A stretch of DNA of 64,000 nucleotides from Chrysophaeum taylorii (lineage: Eukaryota > Sar > Pelagophyceae > Pelagomonadales > Pelagomonadaceae). Location: contig JAQMWT010000308.1 of assembly GCA_029834535.1 (NCBI GenBank), positions 124,001-188,000 of the forward strand, given 5' to 3'. Of the stretch, positions 39,709 to 50,544 are shown in pieces (within the stretch, counting starts at the first letter, position 1; each line of letters begins with the position of its first letter). The notes under the pieces were generated by a model that saw only the letters and a program-made list of their open reading frames with translations, did not search any database and was not told where the DNA came from. The position numbers and the translations under genes are program-made.

Positions 39709-40487
39709 AGCACAAGCTCCCCGTCGCGCACGCGGACTTTCCTCAGGCATTCATCCAATCGGCACTCGATCGCCCAGTATGGATCGACTTCCCTCGAGGA
39801 ATACGTGTCTCGCAAAATCTTATCCAGCAGATACAGAAGAACCATCCAGAGTCGAAGCTCGCTCTCCGACTCGTCAAGGCTCTCCGTGGCCTCAAACAGT
39901 CAGCTTTGTTGTGGAACATCAAACTCGACTCGTTTCTTCGACAACATGAGTTCGAACGCTCACAAGTCGACACTTGCCTCTATATCAATTGGGATCGATC
40001 TATCAACAAATGGGTTCTACTATCCGTTTCAGTCGATGACCTATTGATCACTGGTACCAACACTGCCAAAATTACATCTCTTCGCACTGCTCTGGAGAAG
40101 GAATATGGCAAAGGTACGTGGCATGACAACATCAGATCCTTTCATGGCATCGATGTTCACTACAATGCCACCGCTGGTCATCTCACTATGAATGTAGCAG
40201 CGAAGATCACCAAGATGCTTGCTGAGCATAAGCTCAACCTACATAGTCTAGACGTCCCCTATTCGGACATCCTCACCCAAAAACCTTCTACTAAACTTCT
40301 CTCAGACTTGGCTCCTACCTTAGACGTATTACGCCAAAACTTTCCTTACTACTGTGGCACTAGCATTTACTTGTCTGTCACATGTCGGCCTGATATCACC
40401 ACTTTGTGCAACAAATGCTGCAAGGGGATGCACAACCCCGACCAGACCCACCTTCTGCACTTATATGTTTTACTTCGCTACTTATAG
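39669..40487 (+). pseudogene. copia B reverse transcriptase palm
   Basis: H-A-D-F-P-Q-A-F-I-Q-S, V-K-A-L-R-G-L-K-Q-S and the catalytic S-V-S-V-D-D-L-L-I-T-G near 40030. Thumb region to L-L-R-Y-L, then TAG. Truncated relative to a whole pol. Confidence 0.88.
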
Positions 40488-40559
40488 GGCACTCCGAGTG
40501 ATTCGCTCGACTATTCATCCGACAGCCCCTCTATTACCCCCTTTATTCAGCATCTGATC

Positions 40560-41189
40560 AGCCGCTATCCTGAACTGCATCACATTCGTTTACCTATTAT
40601 TCGTTTTACTGATGCAAGTTTAGCTGATCGTTCTGACCCTCGCTTGCGATAAAATCCTGGTGCATGTATCTTACGAATCTTTGGCAATCTCGTATTTTGG
40701 TCTAGCAAACGACAAACTCTTACTGCCAAAAGCACCATGGAAGCTGAACTCATCGCCGCCAGCGCAGCCGCCGATGAACGTCACTGGCTTTACAAGCTTT
40801 TCTCCTCTCACCCTTATCTGTTTTTGTGTGATCAAGCTCACGCTATTCCCCTGCTTATTGATAACGCTAGCGCATTACATGTCGCTAATCACCCTAAAGT
40901 CAGTGCTCCTTCTCGTCATGTCAATTTACGAGAATTTCGCATTCGTGACTACCAAGCTATTTCGATCATTCGACCTCGCTGGTGTCCTACTCACTACCAG
41001 GTCGCTGATCATTTTTCAAAGCTCCTACCCCGCAATTTATTTTACAAGTTCAAAAACTCCTACGGTGTTCACTCCACCTCATCCTCACCGCCATCACATC
41101 AAGTTACTCTTTCAGCTACTCTTCCACCGTACGACTCTGTCCAGAGCACTCTCTACATTCTTGTCGATGGTAAGACGCTTCCTGCTTAG
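40560..41189 (+). pseudogene. copia B RNase H
   Basis: T-M-E-A-E-L-I-A-A-S near 40737, L-L-I-D-N-A-S-A-L-H-V near 40855 and H-Y-Q-V-A-D-H-F-S-K-L-L-P near 40995 are the copia RNase H blocks. The first Asp region (F-T-D-A-S-L near 40610) is in another frame. Confidence 0.8.
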
Positions 41190-41235
41190 TTTGATCCAGA
41201 TTTTGCTCATCGAGTTCATTCAATCTGTGAGGGCG

Positions 41236-41454
41236 TAGAGATAGAAAGTCTGAATTAGGGTTGTTATTCGTACCCCCTATTCTAGGGTTAGTCCCCTTAA
41301 CTTTGCCACCCCTTTGATTTAGGAAGAAAAAAACGATGTGTTATTCACACCACCGGCTGTCCTCGCTCGCTTAGGAGACAGATTCGTCGAGGACAGACTA
41401 CCACTGTTCTCACGCTCTGGTGACGGGGAACACAGTTGTGATTACTGTTCTCTA
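41236..41454 (+). repeat. 3' LTR of copia B
   Basis: About 219 bp, TAGAGA...TCTCTA. Same sequence blocks as 35435-35624 with several small insertions. Confidence 0.88.
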
Positions 41455-42029
41455 TTTATTTTTTGTGGGATTATTGAAATCACGACCTCAGCGCGTTGAA
41501 GTATTTATTTTTCGAGTCTCAAAAAATCATCGAGTTGCGTCTTAATATCGCTGAACCGCTTCTCTTGTTCGAGGGTAAGCGTCTCTTTTCGTCGAGCTTG
41601 AGCTCGTTCATAGAGGACACCGAAACCAGCAAGATAAGCACCGACCGTCAGCGGATCCTTCGAGAGAAGGCTACCTGAGGTTCAGCATTTCTCTGAGGAT
41701 GGGGGCACAACTGCTGGAAACTATTCACGGGGCCTAGAAGGAAAGCAACGCGCCACATCGGAAATGCAGTTGAGTCTCCCCGCTCAGGCGGCCAGGATGC
41801 ACGCGCGCGAAAGTGCACTTTTTTGATGGATATGAGAAGGATGACCCAGGGGATGCTGAAGCAGAGATGCGAGGCTGTCGCGTTGGAGCTATTACCTCTT
41901 CGCTCGAGCGTCGTCATGGTTTTAATCAGGAGAGGCTCGAGATTCGAGGGCGAGGATGCCTGAAGCGGAGATGTAAGCCCTGGAGGGATACCAGACATCA
42001 GCGTGTTGTGGTTCCTCGCTAGTTCCGAC
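41455..42029. other. no supported gene
   Basis: AT-rich near the LTR, then a minus-strand frame (41648-42061) that may be the tail of the repeat-containing ORF to its right. Nothing recognised. Confidence 0.35.
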
Positions 42030-42590
42030 TTAATCTCGTCGAAGCCCTTCATTTGTTCCAATCTTATTGAAGCCCTTCATTTGCTCCAAGCCAATCTTAT
42101 TGAAGCCCTTCATTTGTTTCATCTCAATCTCATTGAAGCCCTTCATTTGTTTCAACCCAATCTTATTCGCGGGAGCGAACGGAGCGGGCGCCGCGGCTTT
42201 GGCCGAGGGGCGGAGTGTCCCGAGGAAAGCCTTGCGGAGCTCGGCGACTTTCATCTGGCGCGTGCCGGGCTTGCCATCGGTCCTAGGGACTTGGAGCTTG
42301 AGGCCCATCAGCTTGACCCTTCGCACGAGGTCCATCTTTTTAGCCGTCTCGATCGACGTTGGCGGCAGCTCCTCGCACAGGGCCGCGAGGGCATCACATT
42401 GGTCATCTCGGGTGGCCTCCTGAGCAGCAAGCCGTTCGCCCGTCGAAGGCTGCGGCGCCGAGGGCTTGAACCACTTGACCCTGGCATACTTGTGTTCGAA
42501 CTGGTCGAGGAAGGCGTCGAGCTTCTTCCAGCCGATCTCGACGTAGTTGACCGGCCGCTACAGCTGCTCACCGCCGTTCAGCTGATTCTT
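42030..42590 (-). CDS. hypothetical protein with K-Q-M-K-G-F-N repeats
   Basis: A minus-strand frame runs from about 42560: W-K-K-L-D-A-F-L-D-Q-F-E-H-K-Y, then M-D-L-V-R-R-V-K-L-M-G-L-K-L, A-E-L-R-K-A-F-L-G-T-L, then three to four 33-bp repeats coding K-Q-M-K-G-F-N-(E/K)-I-(E/G) at about 42035-42170. The middle segment has a SAP-like helix-helix feel, but I cannot name it. The region lies between repeats and may belong to a mobile element. Confidence 0.3.
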
Positions 42591-42699
42591 GAACTTCATG
42601 ACATGCCGATTTTTGATATTCTAGCGGGCTTACTTTTGCTTCTCGCTCCTCGCGCCCTACTCGTGTATCTGGCTGCTGCTGTCACCACCAACTAATAAA

Positions 42700-43160
42700 C
42701 TAAATGCATGGGGCGTCGGCTATTTACTCCCAGCACCGTGGCGCGCACATTCAGAGTCGCCGGGCGGTCAGAGGGCACGTAGATGGTCTGTCGCCAGTTG
42801 TCACGGTCTTGAGCGAGGGAGTACCATATCTTCGTGCTCGTGTAAAATATTCGGAGTGCCTTGATGAGACCCGGCCGTACGTGAACTATCTTCGCCTCGT
42901 TTTTGAGACCGCGGACTTTCGGACTCACTGTCAACTTCGTCGTCAACTTCCTTCCACGCCCCCCGGCCATACGTCGTCCCGCTGCGAACGTTCCGGCTGC
43001 CAACCGGCCCGTTCGGGAGGCGAAGAGGTGCCAACCTACGCCGGGAGGACCGGTGCCGTCACAAGGGAGGCGAACAGGTGCCAACCTACGCCGGGAGGAC
43101 CGATTCCTTCACAAGGAGCGGGTTCAGAAAGCACCGTCCTCCATCGCGAGAAGTATGGCG
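42700..43160 (-). repeat. dispersed repeat, copy 2 (with duplicated GCCAACCTACGCCGGGAGG block)
   Basis: 42950-43110 matches the G-rich end of the unit at 2770-2890 and, inverted, 49775-49880. GAGGTGCCAACCTACGCCGG / ACAGGTGCCAACCTACGCCGG occurs twice here. The (TTAG)n tail is not present in this copy; 42700-42920 is a different sequence. Confidence 0.55.
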
Positions 43161-43206
43161 CTATGAGAGAGAGACTTAATGGTTGAGTGTACAACCAGGG
43201 TAAGGG

Positions 43207-43869
43207 TCAAGAGCGCGTCATTAGGGCCTCTGTGTGGCAGGGCTTTGGTTGAAAAAAAAAAAAAAAAAAAAAGGGGGGGGGGGAGTGCTGGTGGTGACGA
43301 CGAGCTCGTTTAGCTCCCCTGCGACTCTTGCGGCATACGGCGTGGCGCAGACGATCACTCTCGCGTTCGTCCTCGAGCGCACGCATCGCGTCCTCGTCGC
43401 CGGCGTGCGCTTCTTCTAAACGTTTGTCGCGCCTTGCGACGTGGCGCAGACGATCAGCCTCGCGTTCGTCCTCGAGCGCGCGCATTGCGTCCTCGTCGCC
43501 GGCGTGCGCTTCTTCTAGACGATCATCACGCCGCTCTGCAATTGCAATACGCTTGGCCTCGCGTTGACGCTCAAGCAGCATCGCCGCATCCTCGTCGCCG
43601 GCGGCAAGAGCTTCACGACGAGCGGCCCGCAATCGCCCAACTCTTGTCGCGAAGGACCGCACGTTCTTCGCGCTCGAGAAAGCAATCATCTCCAACACGC
43701 CACAAGCGCTTCCACGCATCAACAGCGCGCTTGTACACTTTCTCTTCGCCATTCCACTTTTTATCATCTTTTTTGGCATCGCGTGCGGCGAGTCGCGAAC
43801 GACAAGGACCCGTTCCTCTTTCGAAACGTGTGACTTTCTCTCAATACAACTAAATCGAGAGCCACACAT
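43207..43869 (-). CDS. hypothetical protein with A-G-D-E-D-A-M-R-A-L-E-D-E-R-E repeats
   Basis: A minus-strand frame of 220 codons. Two near-identical 99-bp units (about 43330-43430 and 43430-43530) code R-R-x-x-R-L-E-E-A-H-A-G-D-E-D-A-M-R-A-L-E-D-E-R-E, and a third diverged unit precedes them. The translation is alpha-helical and highly charged. The C-terminus runs through poly-G/poly-A (43248-43283), translated as Pro and Phe runs. It could be a fragment of a coiled-coil gene. Host gene or repeat cannot be decided. Confidence 0.3.
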   Translation of the reverse strand: MCGSRFSCIERKSHVSKEERVLVVRDSPHAMPKKMIKSGMAKRKCTSALLMRGSACGVLEMIAFSSAKNVRSFATRVGRLRAARREALAAGDEDAAMLLERQREAKRIAIAERRDDRLEEAHAGDEDAMRALEDEREADRLRHVARRDKRLEEAHAGDEDAMRALEDERESDRLRHAVCRKSRRGAKRARRHHQHSPPPFFFFFFFQPKPCHTEALMTRS

Positions 43870-44360
43870 TGATCCTCCAAGCCGTCTACGGCGACCTCGC
43901 AGACTATTTCCACGAGCCGCGGCGGCTCTTTCAGCGCGCCATTCTCACGCCCCGTCGAAACGATGTTGTCGATGCTGACAACGCGCGCATGACCGCGGCC
44001 TTTTTCCCGGAGACGAGGCGGCCGACTAGGTTGGGTCGGAAGACGACGCCTCGCTCTCAAGAGTCGAGTTTTGAACTCCCTGACAACCAACGGCATGCTG
44101 ACTTTGATCGCGAGCTTAAAGTCTTCGCAACCTCGACCCGTCGCACGGCCACTGCAACGGTACCAGATACATGATCGATCGTGTCGTTGTCACCGAGGCT
44201 CCTCCAACCTGTATCCCGTAAGGCCCGCCGACGCCAAACGATCACTTTAGACGCCCCGCGATGTCGGCGTCACGTCCAGCTCTACGTGGCTCTCTGTCAA
44301 GTCGACGACTCTGCTGCGCAATACCGATAATTCTACACGCGCACTGTAGGTGAACTTTAC
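43868..44360 (+). mobile_element. Helitron helicase (PIF1-like) fragment, copy 1
   Basis: L-F-Q-R-A-I-L-T-P-R-R-N-D-V-V-D-A-D-N-A-R (43925-43990) is the PIF1/Helitron helicase motif (ILtP.N..Vd..N.r). The region is closely similar to 50545-51135 but lacks the internal block that holds T-I-N-K-S-Q. Frameshifts and stops make it inactive. GTAGGTGAACTTTACTGGGG follows at about 44346. Confidence 0.7.
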
Positions 44361-46459
44361 TGGGGTTTGATTATGTTATTACTTCCGTTCTTCCGTACTG
44401 GCCTTAAGCTGGACAGTGCTGTCAAGAGGTCATCCTAGTCTCTGCCGTTTGCCAACGCGACGACCCTCGCATTTTTTTTTCCGGCTAGAACTTGGCACCT
44501 GTACAAATTCCATTCGCTTCTCTTTCTCCGGAGTCGTCTTGGGTTGCGGACGATCATCGGGCACTCTCGGCGTCACCACGGATATGCGTGCTATTTTCGG
44601 CTGGAGCCAGGCGTCGATCATGGTGTGGGCGTTGACGCCTTGCGGGGGAATGATGCGCCGGTGGTCGGGGTGATGGTGTCGGATAGAGGCGGCGGCGCCG
44701 GCTACTTCTCGAGAGCTCGGAGGGGTCGACTCGGAGGGATCGCATCCACGTGCCGCGCTCGACACATTTCCTGATGGGTCGGCAGCTCGCTCGACATCAA
44801 GCTCCTCGTTGCCGTGTCGGGACGAGGGGCGGTGGTACACACGCGCTTCTTGCCGAAAGCCCCGAGAACTTCGAGCTCGTCCCGACACAGCTTCTTATCG
44901 GCCGCTATAGTAAGACACCGACGAGATCACCAGACCCCCCCCCCCTGGACTAACGACTTGCTTCTCTCGAGCTCCAGGAAGAACTCGTGGATATCCAGAA
45001 TCTCGACTTTTGACCATACGTGTGCGCGGAACATACCCGGGGGGAAATAAATCGTCGGCACCCCACAGCAGCGCTGTGACAGTCAGTACCTCGATCCTTA
45101 CTGCCCGGCGGTGCAAATTTACATTGACCGCAAACTCGAACCGCCATTCCAACTAAAGCGAAGTAACGACGAGCCTTTCACTAGGTAAAGGCGCCTATGG
45201 CCGGGGGATGGACAACGACTGTGTTGGGCTTCCTTCACGCCTCGGGCACTCTGGGCGACGCACAACGAAAGCCGAAATTGACGTTGGATTACACGAACTT
45301 GAGGGTTTCGGGATTTCATTTCGCAAATGGATTGGAGGGGCCTAACAGCCCGGGCGCCGCCAGGGACCCGGCGTCCGGGAGACGTAGGGACCGTTGGCGT
45401 TTCTGTAAGCGGCTTGGCGCTCCCTGAAGTGCGCCTGCGAGTGATGCCGCTGCTGGAGGTGGCTGGACCGCCCTCGACATATGGTATAGGCCCGCTATAA
45501 TTCATTCATAAGGGCTAGGATTGAAAGTTTTGCGGCCCACATCACACAGCCTCCTCCTCCTCCTCCTCCTCCTCTTGGGCACGGGGGCTCGCAGCGTCGA
45601 CGAGACGCGTCGCATGGACAGCCACCACAATCCGAATTCGTCTCGTCGAGGGGCGAAGCAAGCGACGAAGCGTCTTCGCAGCAGCTATGGGCCGCAGAGC
45701 TTGCAATCCCAGGCCTTTAGAAATCGACAATCTCTACCTAGGTACCTGTGGGGGGTGGACTTGGGACAGGTAGGAGCGCGGGAGCCGCGCTTGCGCGCTT
45801 CCCCCAGCGGGCAGGCAGAGGGAACTGGATGATGGTAGGGAGAGGTCGAGTTAGGGGATCCCATGGTACGCTCGCCGTTTACCCAGAACGATAGGGACGA
45901 GAATCATTCGACCACAACGCTCCTCGGCTTTGTCAACAACCAGGACTGCAGCTTCCAGGTGTCGTGGAGGTCCGCGCTAGTCTCTCCCGAAACGCGAGGC
46001 TTCCGGGAAGCGTGTTGGCTGCGCATTTCTTATAAGTAGTGGAGGTTCGCCATTTACGCTCAGCTGGACGATCAAACGACGGAGAAGAAGCGCACGCACC
46101 AAATTGAAGCTTGGACCGTATTTACGACGACGTCATCACCGAGGTGTTTTTTTGTGCCGGGGATGGATGCCAACTACCAATCCTGGCTTGGACCCTTGTG
46201 ACGCGCGCCATTTTTCTCGAATGCTTCCGGTTGTTCCCAAGCACTTAGCCCTTGTAATGAGAAAAAGATACCAAGAGGTTAGGTTAAACTGCGCCCAACT
46301 GTCGATTCGAAAGTACCCCCCGACGAAAAACAGACAGACAGACAGAATAGGCGACCGAGGCTCATCATGTCGCGAAAGGAACCCAAGAAGTGTAGCGAGC
46401 CGCGTTGCACATCCCCCCAGTAATTAGGTATTAGCATCGTCTGTCTCAGTCCGAGGTCG
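44361..46459. other. long stretch without a supported gene
   Basis: ORFs of 60-150 codons on both strands lack recognisable domains. 45394-45496 repeats 18353-18445. (TCC)n lies at 45548-45575. One minus-strand ORF (44430-44888) has I-D-A-W-L-Q-P-K-I-A-R-I-S-V-V-T and may be a relic, unidentified. Confidence 0.4.
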
Positions 46460-46996
46460 CTAGAGGTCGTCGTCGTCGTCTTGGAGGCGGAGGGCGCCGA
46501 AGCCGGCGTAGCCCGGTCCGAGGGGGAGGAAGGCGTCATCGTCGTCTTCTTCGTCGTCCTCGAGGAAATCGTCATCTTCGTCGGGGTAGTCGTTCGCATA
46601 GTAATCCTCGGCGTTGGAGTCTTCGGTGTCCGGTGCGAGCGAACTTAGGGAACTGGAGGAGTCGAAAGTGATACCCGCGCCAGAGAGTGCGGACTCGAGC
46701 TCGGCCGTTATACCCACCAAAAGTCTTCGCGGAGAATTCGCGACGCACCGGGTCGAGACGTCGTCGGAATCGTACTCGTACACGTCGTAGACGTAATCGT
46801 CGCGGTCATTGTCCTCCGGCACGCACAGCTCTTCGCGCTTCAGTTCCGCCAATACGACGGACCTCACGTGCGGCGGTCTCGTCCGGACAGCTCGCGCTTC
46901 GAGGGTCTCGACCAATCGAAACGGCTTCTTCCGCTTTATTATCAACGTCTCCAGGGCCTCGTCCTCGCGCTTCCTCTTCACTCGCATCAAAATCAT
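46460..46996 (-). CDS. Iwr1/SLC7A6OS-family RNA polymerase II nuclear transport factor
   Basis: 178 aa. N-terminal R-V-K-R-K-R-E-D-E-A-L (residues 5-15) matches the family start (rvKRkR). D-D-Y-V-Y-D-V-Y (66-73) and D-S-N-A-E-D-Y-Y-A-N-D-Y-P-D-E (126-140) are the two conserved Iwr1 blocks, followed by an acidic tail and G-Y-A-G-F-G-A-L-R. In yeast Iwr1 binds assembled RNA polymerase II and directs its nuclear import. Met1 or Met4 may be the start; Met4 directly precedes the conserved block. Single intact frame with no close partner gene. Confidence 0.82.
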   Translation of the reverse strand: MILMRVKRKREDEALETLIIKRKKPFRLVETLEARAVRTRPPHVRSVVLAELKREELCVPEDNDRDDYVYDVYEYDSDDVSTRCVANSPRRLLVGITAELESALSGAGITFDSSSSLSSLAPDTEDSNAEDYYANDYPDEDDDFLEDDEEDDDDAFLPLGPGYAGFGALRLQDDDDDL

Positions 46997-48050
46997 CGTC
47001 CGACACCAGTGAAAGAAACACCAAGGGTAATAACTCTTACAATAATATAAACCTTCTTCATCTATTTACCCCACCTATGGTGAAGACGTCTAGACACCTG
47101 CGCTACTCATGCCAAGCGCCGCCGGGGGGGGCGAGAGGCGAAGACGACTACAAAGCTCGGAGCGATGCGCGCGCGTCGACATCAGCGACCCGTGGGCGCA
47201 GCTCAGTCCAGGAGTCGCGGGAAGCCGGTAAATTTTTCTGACAGCAGAGCCCGACTGCCGGCTTTGTGATGAGCGTCGTCGTCCGCCGGTCGGTGGTGGA
47301 CAGCTGCCCCGTTGTTTGGTTTGCTCGCTCTTGGAGAAAGAGAGCTTGCGGCCTATTGTCCAACGACCAGCTGATGATAAATCGTGATCTGGCAACTTTT
47401 TGCTCGGTGACGTTGTCGCAGCAGTAGTACCGCAGAATGAGCGGCGCGGAGAAAGAAGAAGAAGAAGAAGTCTAGCCTTGGAGGCAAAGCAAAGCAAAGC
47501 GGGGACGTCGGTTGTTTGTTCACAACTTAAGGGCTTGTTTACGTCTAGGACTCTGGCCACCTCCCGGCGGCTTGCTGGGCGTCGGACAGTCACCAAAGTC
47601 CGCAGATATTCATCGAAGGCTCCTTGGCTCGGTTTGTGCGACGTGTCCTGGTGCTCCGGACGAGGTCGCTCGTTGCGTAGTCGCGGCCTTCGCGATGTTC
47701 AACAATGTTCCCTAACCGGAGGCGTAACCGCAAGCCATTCGATCTTTTAAAGCGCGACGATCGGGAGGTCTGGCGTTGGCCGTTCTGCTCGAATAGGCAG
47801 TTCTTCGATTCAAAAGCGAATTCCGTAAGAACGAGAGTGCAGCCGCCAGATATCCACTGGCACTCGGCAAATTACGCGGTATTTGTTCGCTGAAGATAGT
47901 GGCGAAAGACCATCCATCCGCCGCGGCGCGGTTGCGCTCTGGCCCTCGTACCCGCGCGCGGCGCGAGACAATGCGGATGTTGGCACCACCCTAGTGATAA
48001 TAACTTTGATCCCCCACGTCGCGTCATTGGCGGCGGTCGGTCGGTCAAAA
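46997..48050. other. intergenic, nothing recognised
   Basis: GAA-type microsatellite near 47455-47470. ORFs on both strands are GC-bias products without domains. Confidence 0.4.
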
Positions 48051-48803
48051 TTAAGAGCCGTTGATGATCGGCCGCGTCGCCGCCAGGTCCAGGTCCAGGT
48101 CCAGGTCCAGGTCCAGGTCGTCGTCCTCCTCCTCCAAAGGCTCGAGTTGGTCGTACTGGACGAGGGAACAGAGCGTGCGCCAGTGAGCCTTTTCGTCGTC
48201 CCGGACGTTGAGGAAGACGTCGTAGAGGGAGTGGAGGTCGTGCGGGGGGCGGTTGAGGAGGCGAAAGTAGGGCGAGGAGTAATATCGCTTCGCGATTTCG
48301 GGGACCGGACTCCGCTTGAGGGTTTCCGCTTCGCGTCGAAGAAAGTCGTCGTAGGTCTCGTAGGCGTGGGCTTCGATGAGCTCGGACAAGTGGTATGCCG
48401 CGCGCGGGGCGCACAAAAAGACAACAACCGTATACCAATATAGAGCGCACGCGAGCGTCTTAGCGATTATTTCGTCGGTTCTAGTCGCGCCGCCGAGGCT
48501 CTCCATAATCAACAAATGATGAAGCTCGTTGTCTGCTTCGGCGTAGTGCTGTCGTAGCCGGTCGACCTCGTCGCGCTGCCCCAAAGTCTCGCGCAAATGA
48601 AGCACCGAACAATAAGCGAAGTATGGGACGCGCGCGACGGTTTCGAGGACGTAAAATCTCGGAATATCCTGTCCGTTGTACAACGTGTCGATGCCCCTCT
48701 TCACGACGTTTATGATTCCGCAGTTGGCTTCGAACACGCCAGCGTCGAGACCTCTTGGCGGGGCGAGCGCCATGGCGGCGGTCACGGGGAGCACCACCCA
48801 CAT
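48051..48803 (-). CDS. plastid terminal oxidase (alternative oxidase family)
   Basis: 250 aa. All six diiron ligands are visible: Glu54 in V-L-E-T, Glu93 and His96 in N-E-L-H-H, Glu144 in E-A-H-A-Y, Glu204 and His207 in R-D-D-E-K-A-H. R-F-Y-V-L-E-T-V-A-R-V-P-Y-F and Y-D-V-F-L-N-V-R-D-D-E are the PTOX (not mitochondrial AOX) versions. The enzyme oxidises plastoquinol with O2 and supports carotenoid desaturation and photoprotection. The N-terminus (M-W-V-V-L-P-V-T-A-A-M-A-L-A) is short and hydrophobic, more like a signal peptide of a complex-plastid bipartite leader than a long transit peptide. The C-terminus carries a D-L-D-L-D-L run from a (GGTCCA)n repeat. Intact, single frame. Confidence 0.9.
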   Translation of the reverse strand: MWVVLPVTAAMALAPPRGLDAGVFEANCGIINVVKRGIDTLYNGQDIPRFYVLETVARVPYFAYCSVLHLRETLGQRDEVDRLRQHYAEADNELHHLLIMESLGGATRTDEIIAKTLACALYWYTVVVFLCAPRAAYHLSELIEAHAYETYDDFLRREAETLKRSPVPEIAKRYYSSPYFRLLNRPPHDLHSLYDVFLNVRDDEKAHWRTLCSLVQYDQLEPLEEEDDDLDLDLDLDLDLAATRPIINGS

Positions 48804-49769
48804 ATTTTTCGCTTCAACTCTTAAAACATAACCCTATGTGTTAAAAAAACAAAAAAAAACAACCGCTCTTGTTTGTGGCTGCCCTGACAAGTCTCCAAAA
48901 GTTCACGTCCAGGGCTCAGCTCGTCAAGGCCTTCGAAATCACGCTTAGGACTCTTGAGTGCGAAAACGGCGCTTGAGTGCGAAAGACGAACACATCTGAT
49001 CGGCATTAGCCAGATGCGAGCACGTCCGATCTCGCACTTCCTACCGACGGACGGACGGACGTCCTGCCCGCATCCTTTCCTGTTGCCTTTTAGTAGTCAA
49101 AGCCCCGAGCCCCGAGCCTTACTACGCCGCTCTCTCGACTCACTCGAGAGAGGCTCTTCTCCAATCCCGGCCTGCGCGCCATTCAAAAAAAAAACAAGCA
49201 TTACGAATATTTCGTTCATTTTTGTGGCAAGAGCGCCACGAACACACTGAGCGGTCGCAGAATCATGCGGAGCATCGCTAGACGGCACGGTCTGTGTGCG
49301 CTTAGCCAGTGGCAGACGCATGCGGAGATTGGGTCCGTTCTCTCGGAGTCAACACTTGCAGAACAAAGTTAGTTGTCCCGACGGGGCGCAAAAAGATCAT
49401 GGCACAACGTCAATGGTTCAACGAACTTCTCTCGAGCGTACTCGTCCCGCTATCGTGATGTCGCCCAGGCGAGCAGCTCGGCTGGCTCTGAAGGTTCGCC
49501 TCAAAATGACTACTTGTGGTGGGACATCATCTGCTGCTCGAACTTGGGCGTGTCGTAATGCTATCGATCGTGGCGTGGATTTTTATGCCGAGACGTAGGT
49601 TGCTCTTGTTGCATCTGGATGCGCAATCCGAAAGCTCTCCACAAGCCTAGGTGCTGTATAAAGAAAAAGCGCGCCATGCTCGGCGACGAGGCCGGTGGTC
49701 GATCATCCGCTCAAGGTGAGGGCCGCCTTCCACCAGAATATATAGAGATATTATAAATACATATATATT
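48804..49769. other. intergenic, nothing recognised
   Basis: A/T-rich just upstream of the terminal oxidase (poly-A near 48844-48860), then GC-rich sequence with short ORFs that have no known motif. Confidence 0.4.
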
Positions 49770-50056
49770 TAATCCTCCCGGCGTAGGTTGGCACCTATTC
49801 GCCTCCCGCGCGGGCCGGTTGGCAGCCGGAACGTTCGCAGTGGGACGGGGTATGGCCGGGGGGCGAAGACGGAAGGTTATCGACGAGTTGGTTGTCAGTC
49901 ACATCGCGGTCTCCTCCTCGTCGCATGGCGACAAGCTTGATGGTCACTCTCCGCCGACCGACCTTTTTTTCGGCGCTCCTCGTCTACAGGCCCGTGATTC
50001 CGGCCTGGCTCCCATGCTCGGGAGAGGTCTGAAGTTAGTTAGTTAGTTAGTTCGTT
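49770..50056 (+). repeat. dispersed repeat with (TTAG)n tail, copy 3
   Basis: Inverted, nearly full-length match to 2595-2890: CTCCCGGCGTAGGTTGGCAC at the start, GAAGACGGAAGGTTATCGAC in the middle, and (TTAG)4 at 50035-50050. It abuts the copia-B LTR arm at 50060. Confidence 0.75.
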
Positions 50057-50059
50057 CTA

Positions 50060-50433
50060 TAGAGAGAGAAAATCTGAATTAGGGTTATTAGTACCCCTTA
50101 TTCTAGGATTAGTTCCCTTAACTTTGCCACCCTTTGATTTAAGAAAAAAAACGCTGTGTTATTCACACCAGCTGTCCTCGTACTCGAATTTGTGCTTCAA
50201 GTTCGCCTAGCACTCGACGAGCACTAGAGAACAGTAATCACAACTGTGTTACCCTTCAGCAGAGCGTGAGAACAGTGGTAGTCTGTCCTCGACGAATCCG
50301 TCTCCTAAGCGAGCGAGGACAGCCGGTGGTGTGAATAACACAGCGTTTTTTTCTTCTAAATAAATCAAAAGGGTGGCAAAGTGAAGGGAACTAACCCTAA
50401 TAGGGGTACTAATAACCCTAATTCAGATTTTCC
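50060..50433. repeat. inverted pair of copia-B LTRs with a gag shard between
   Basis: 50060-50180 is the first part of a copia-B LTR in plus orientation. 50182-50218 is 37 bases identical to copia-B gag 36547-36583. 50225-50433 is a whole LTR in minus orientation. The two arms can form a long hairpin. No internal element remains. Confidence 0.9.
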
Positions 50434-50544
50434 TAACTACTAATCGACAGATGTTTGTCTGTTTGTCTGTTTGTCTGTCCCTCGATTTAGGGTAAGGACC
50501 AGGTAGGCGCGAGAGTAAGGATCAGGTAGGCGCGAGAGCCAGAC

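Larger units (their letters stand above)
35435..41454 (+). mobile_element. copia B: decayed Ty1/copia retrotransposon
   Basis: Direct LTRs at 35435-35624 and 41236-41454 bracket gag, integrase, RT and RNase H in copia order. The LTR ends are TAGAGA (TGGAGA in the 5' copy) and TCTCTA rather than TG/CA. The flanks TTTAC (left) and TTTAT (right) could be a 5-bp duplication with one change. A deletion removed protease, and coding frames change at least five times. Confidence 0.88.
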
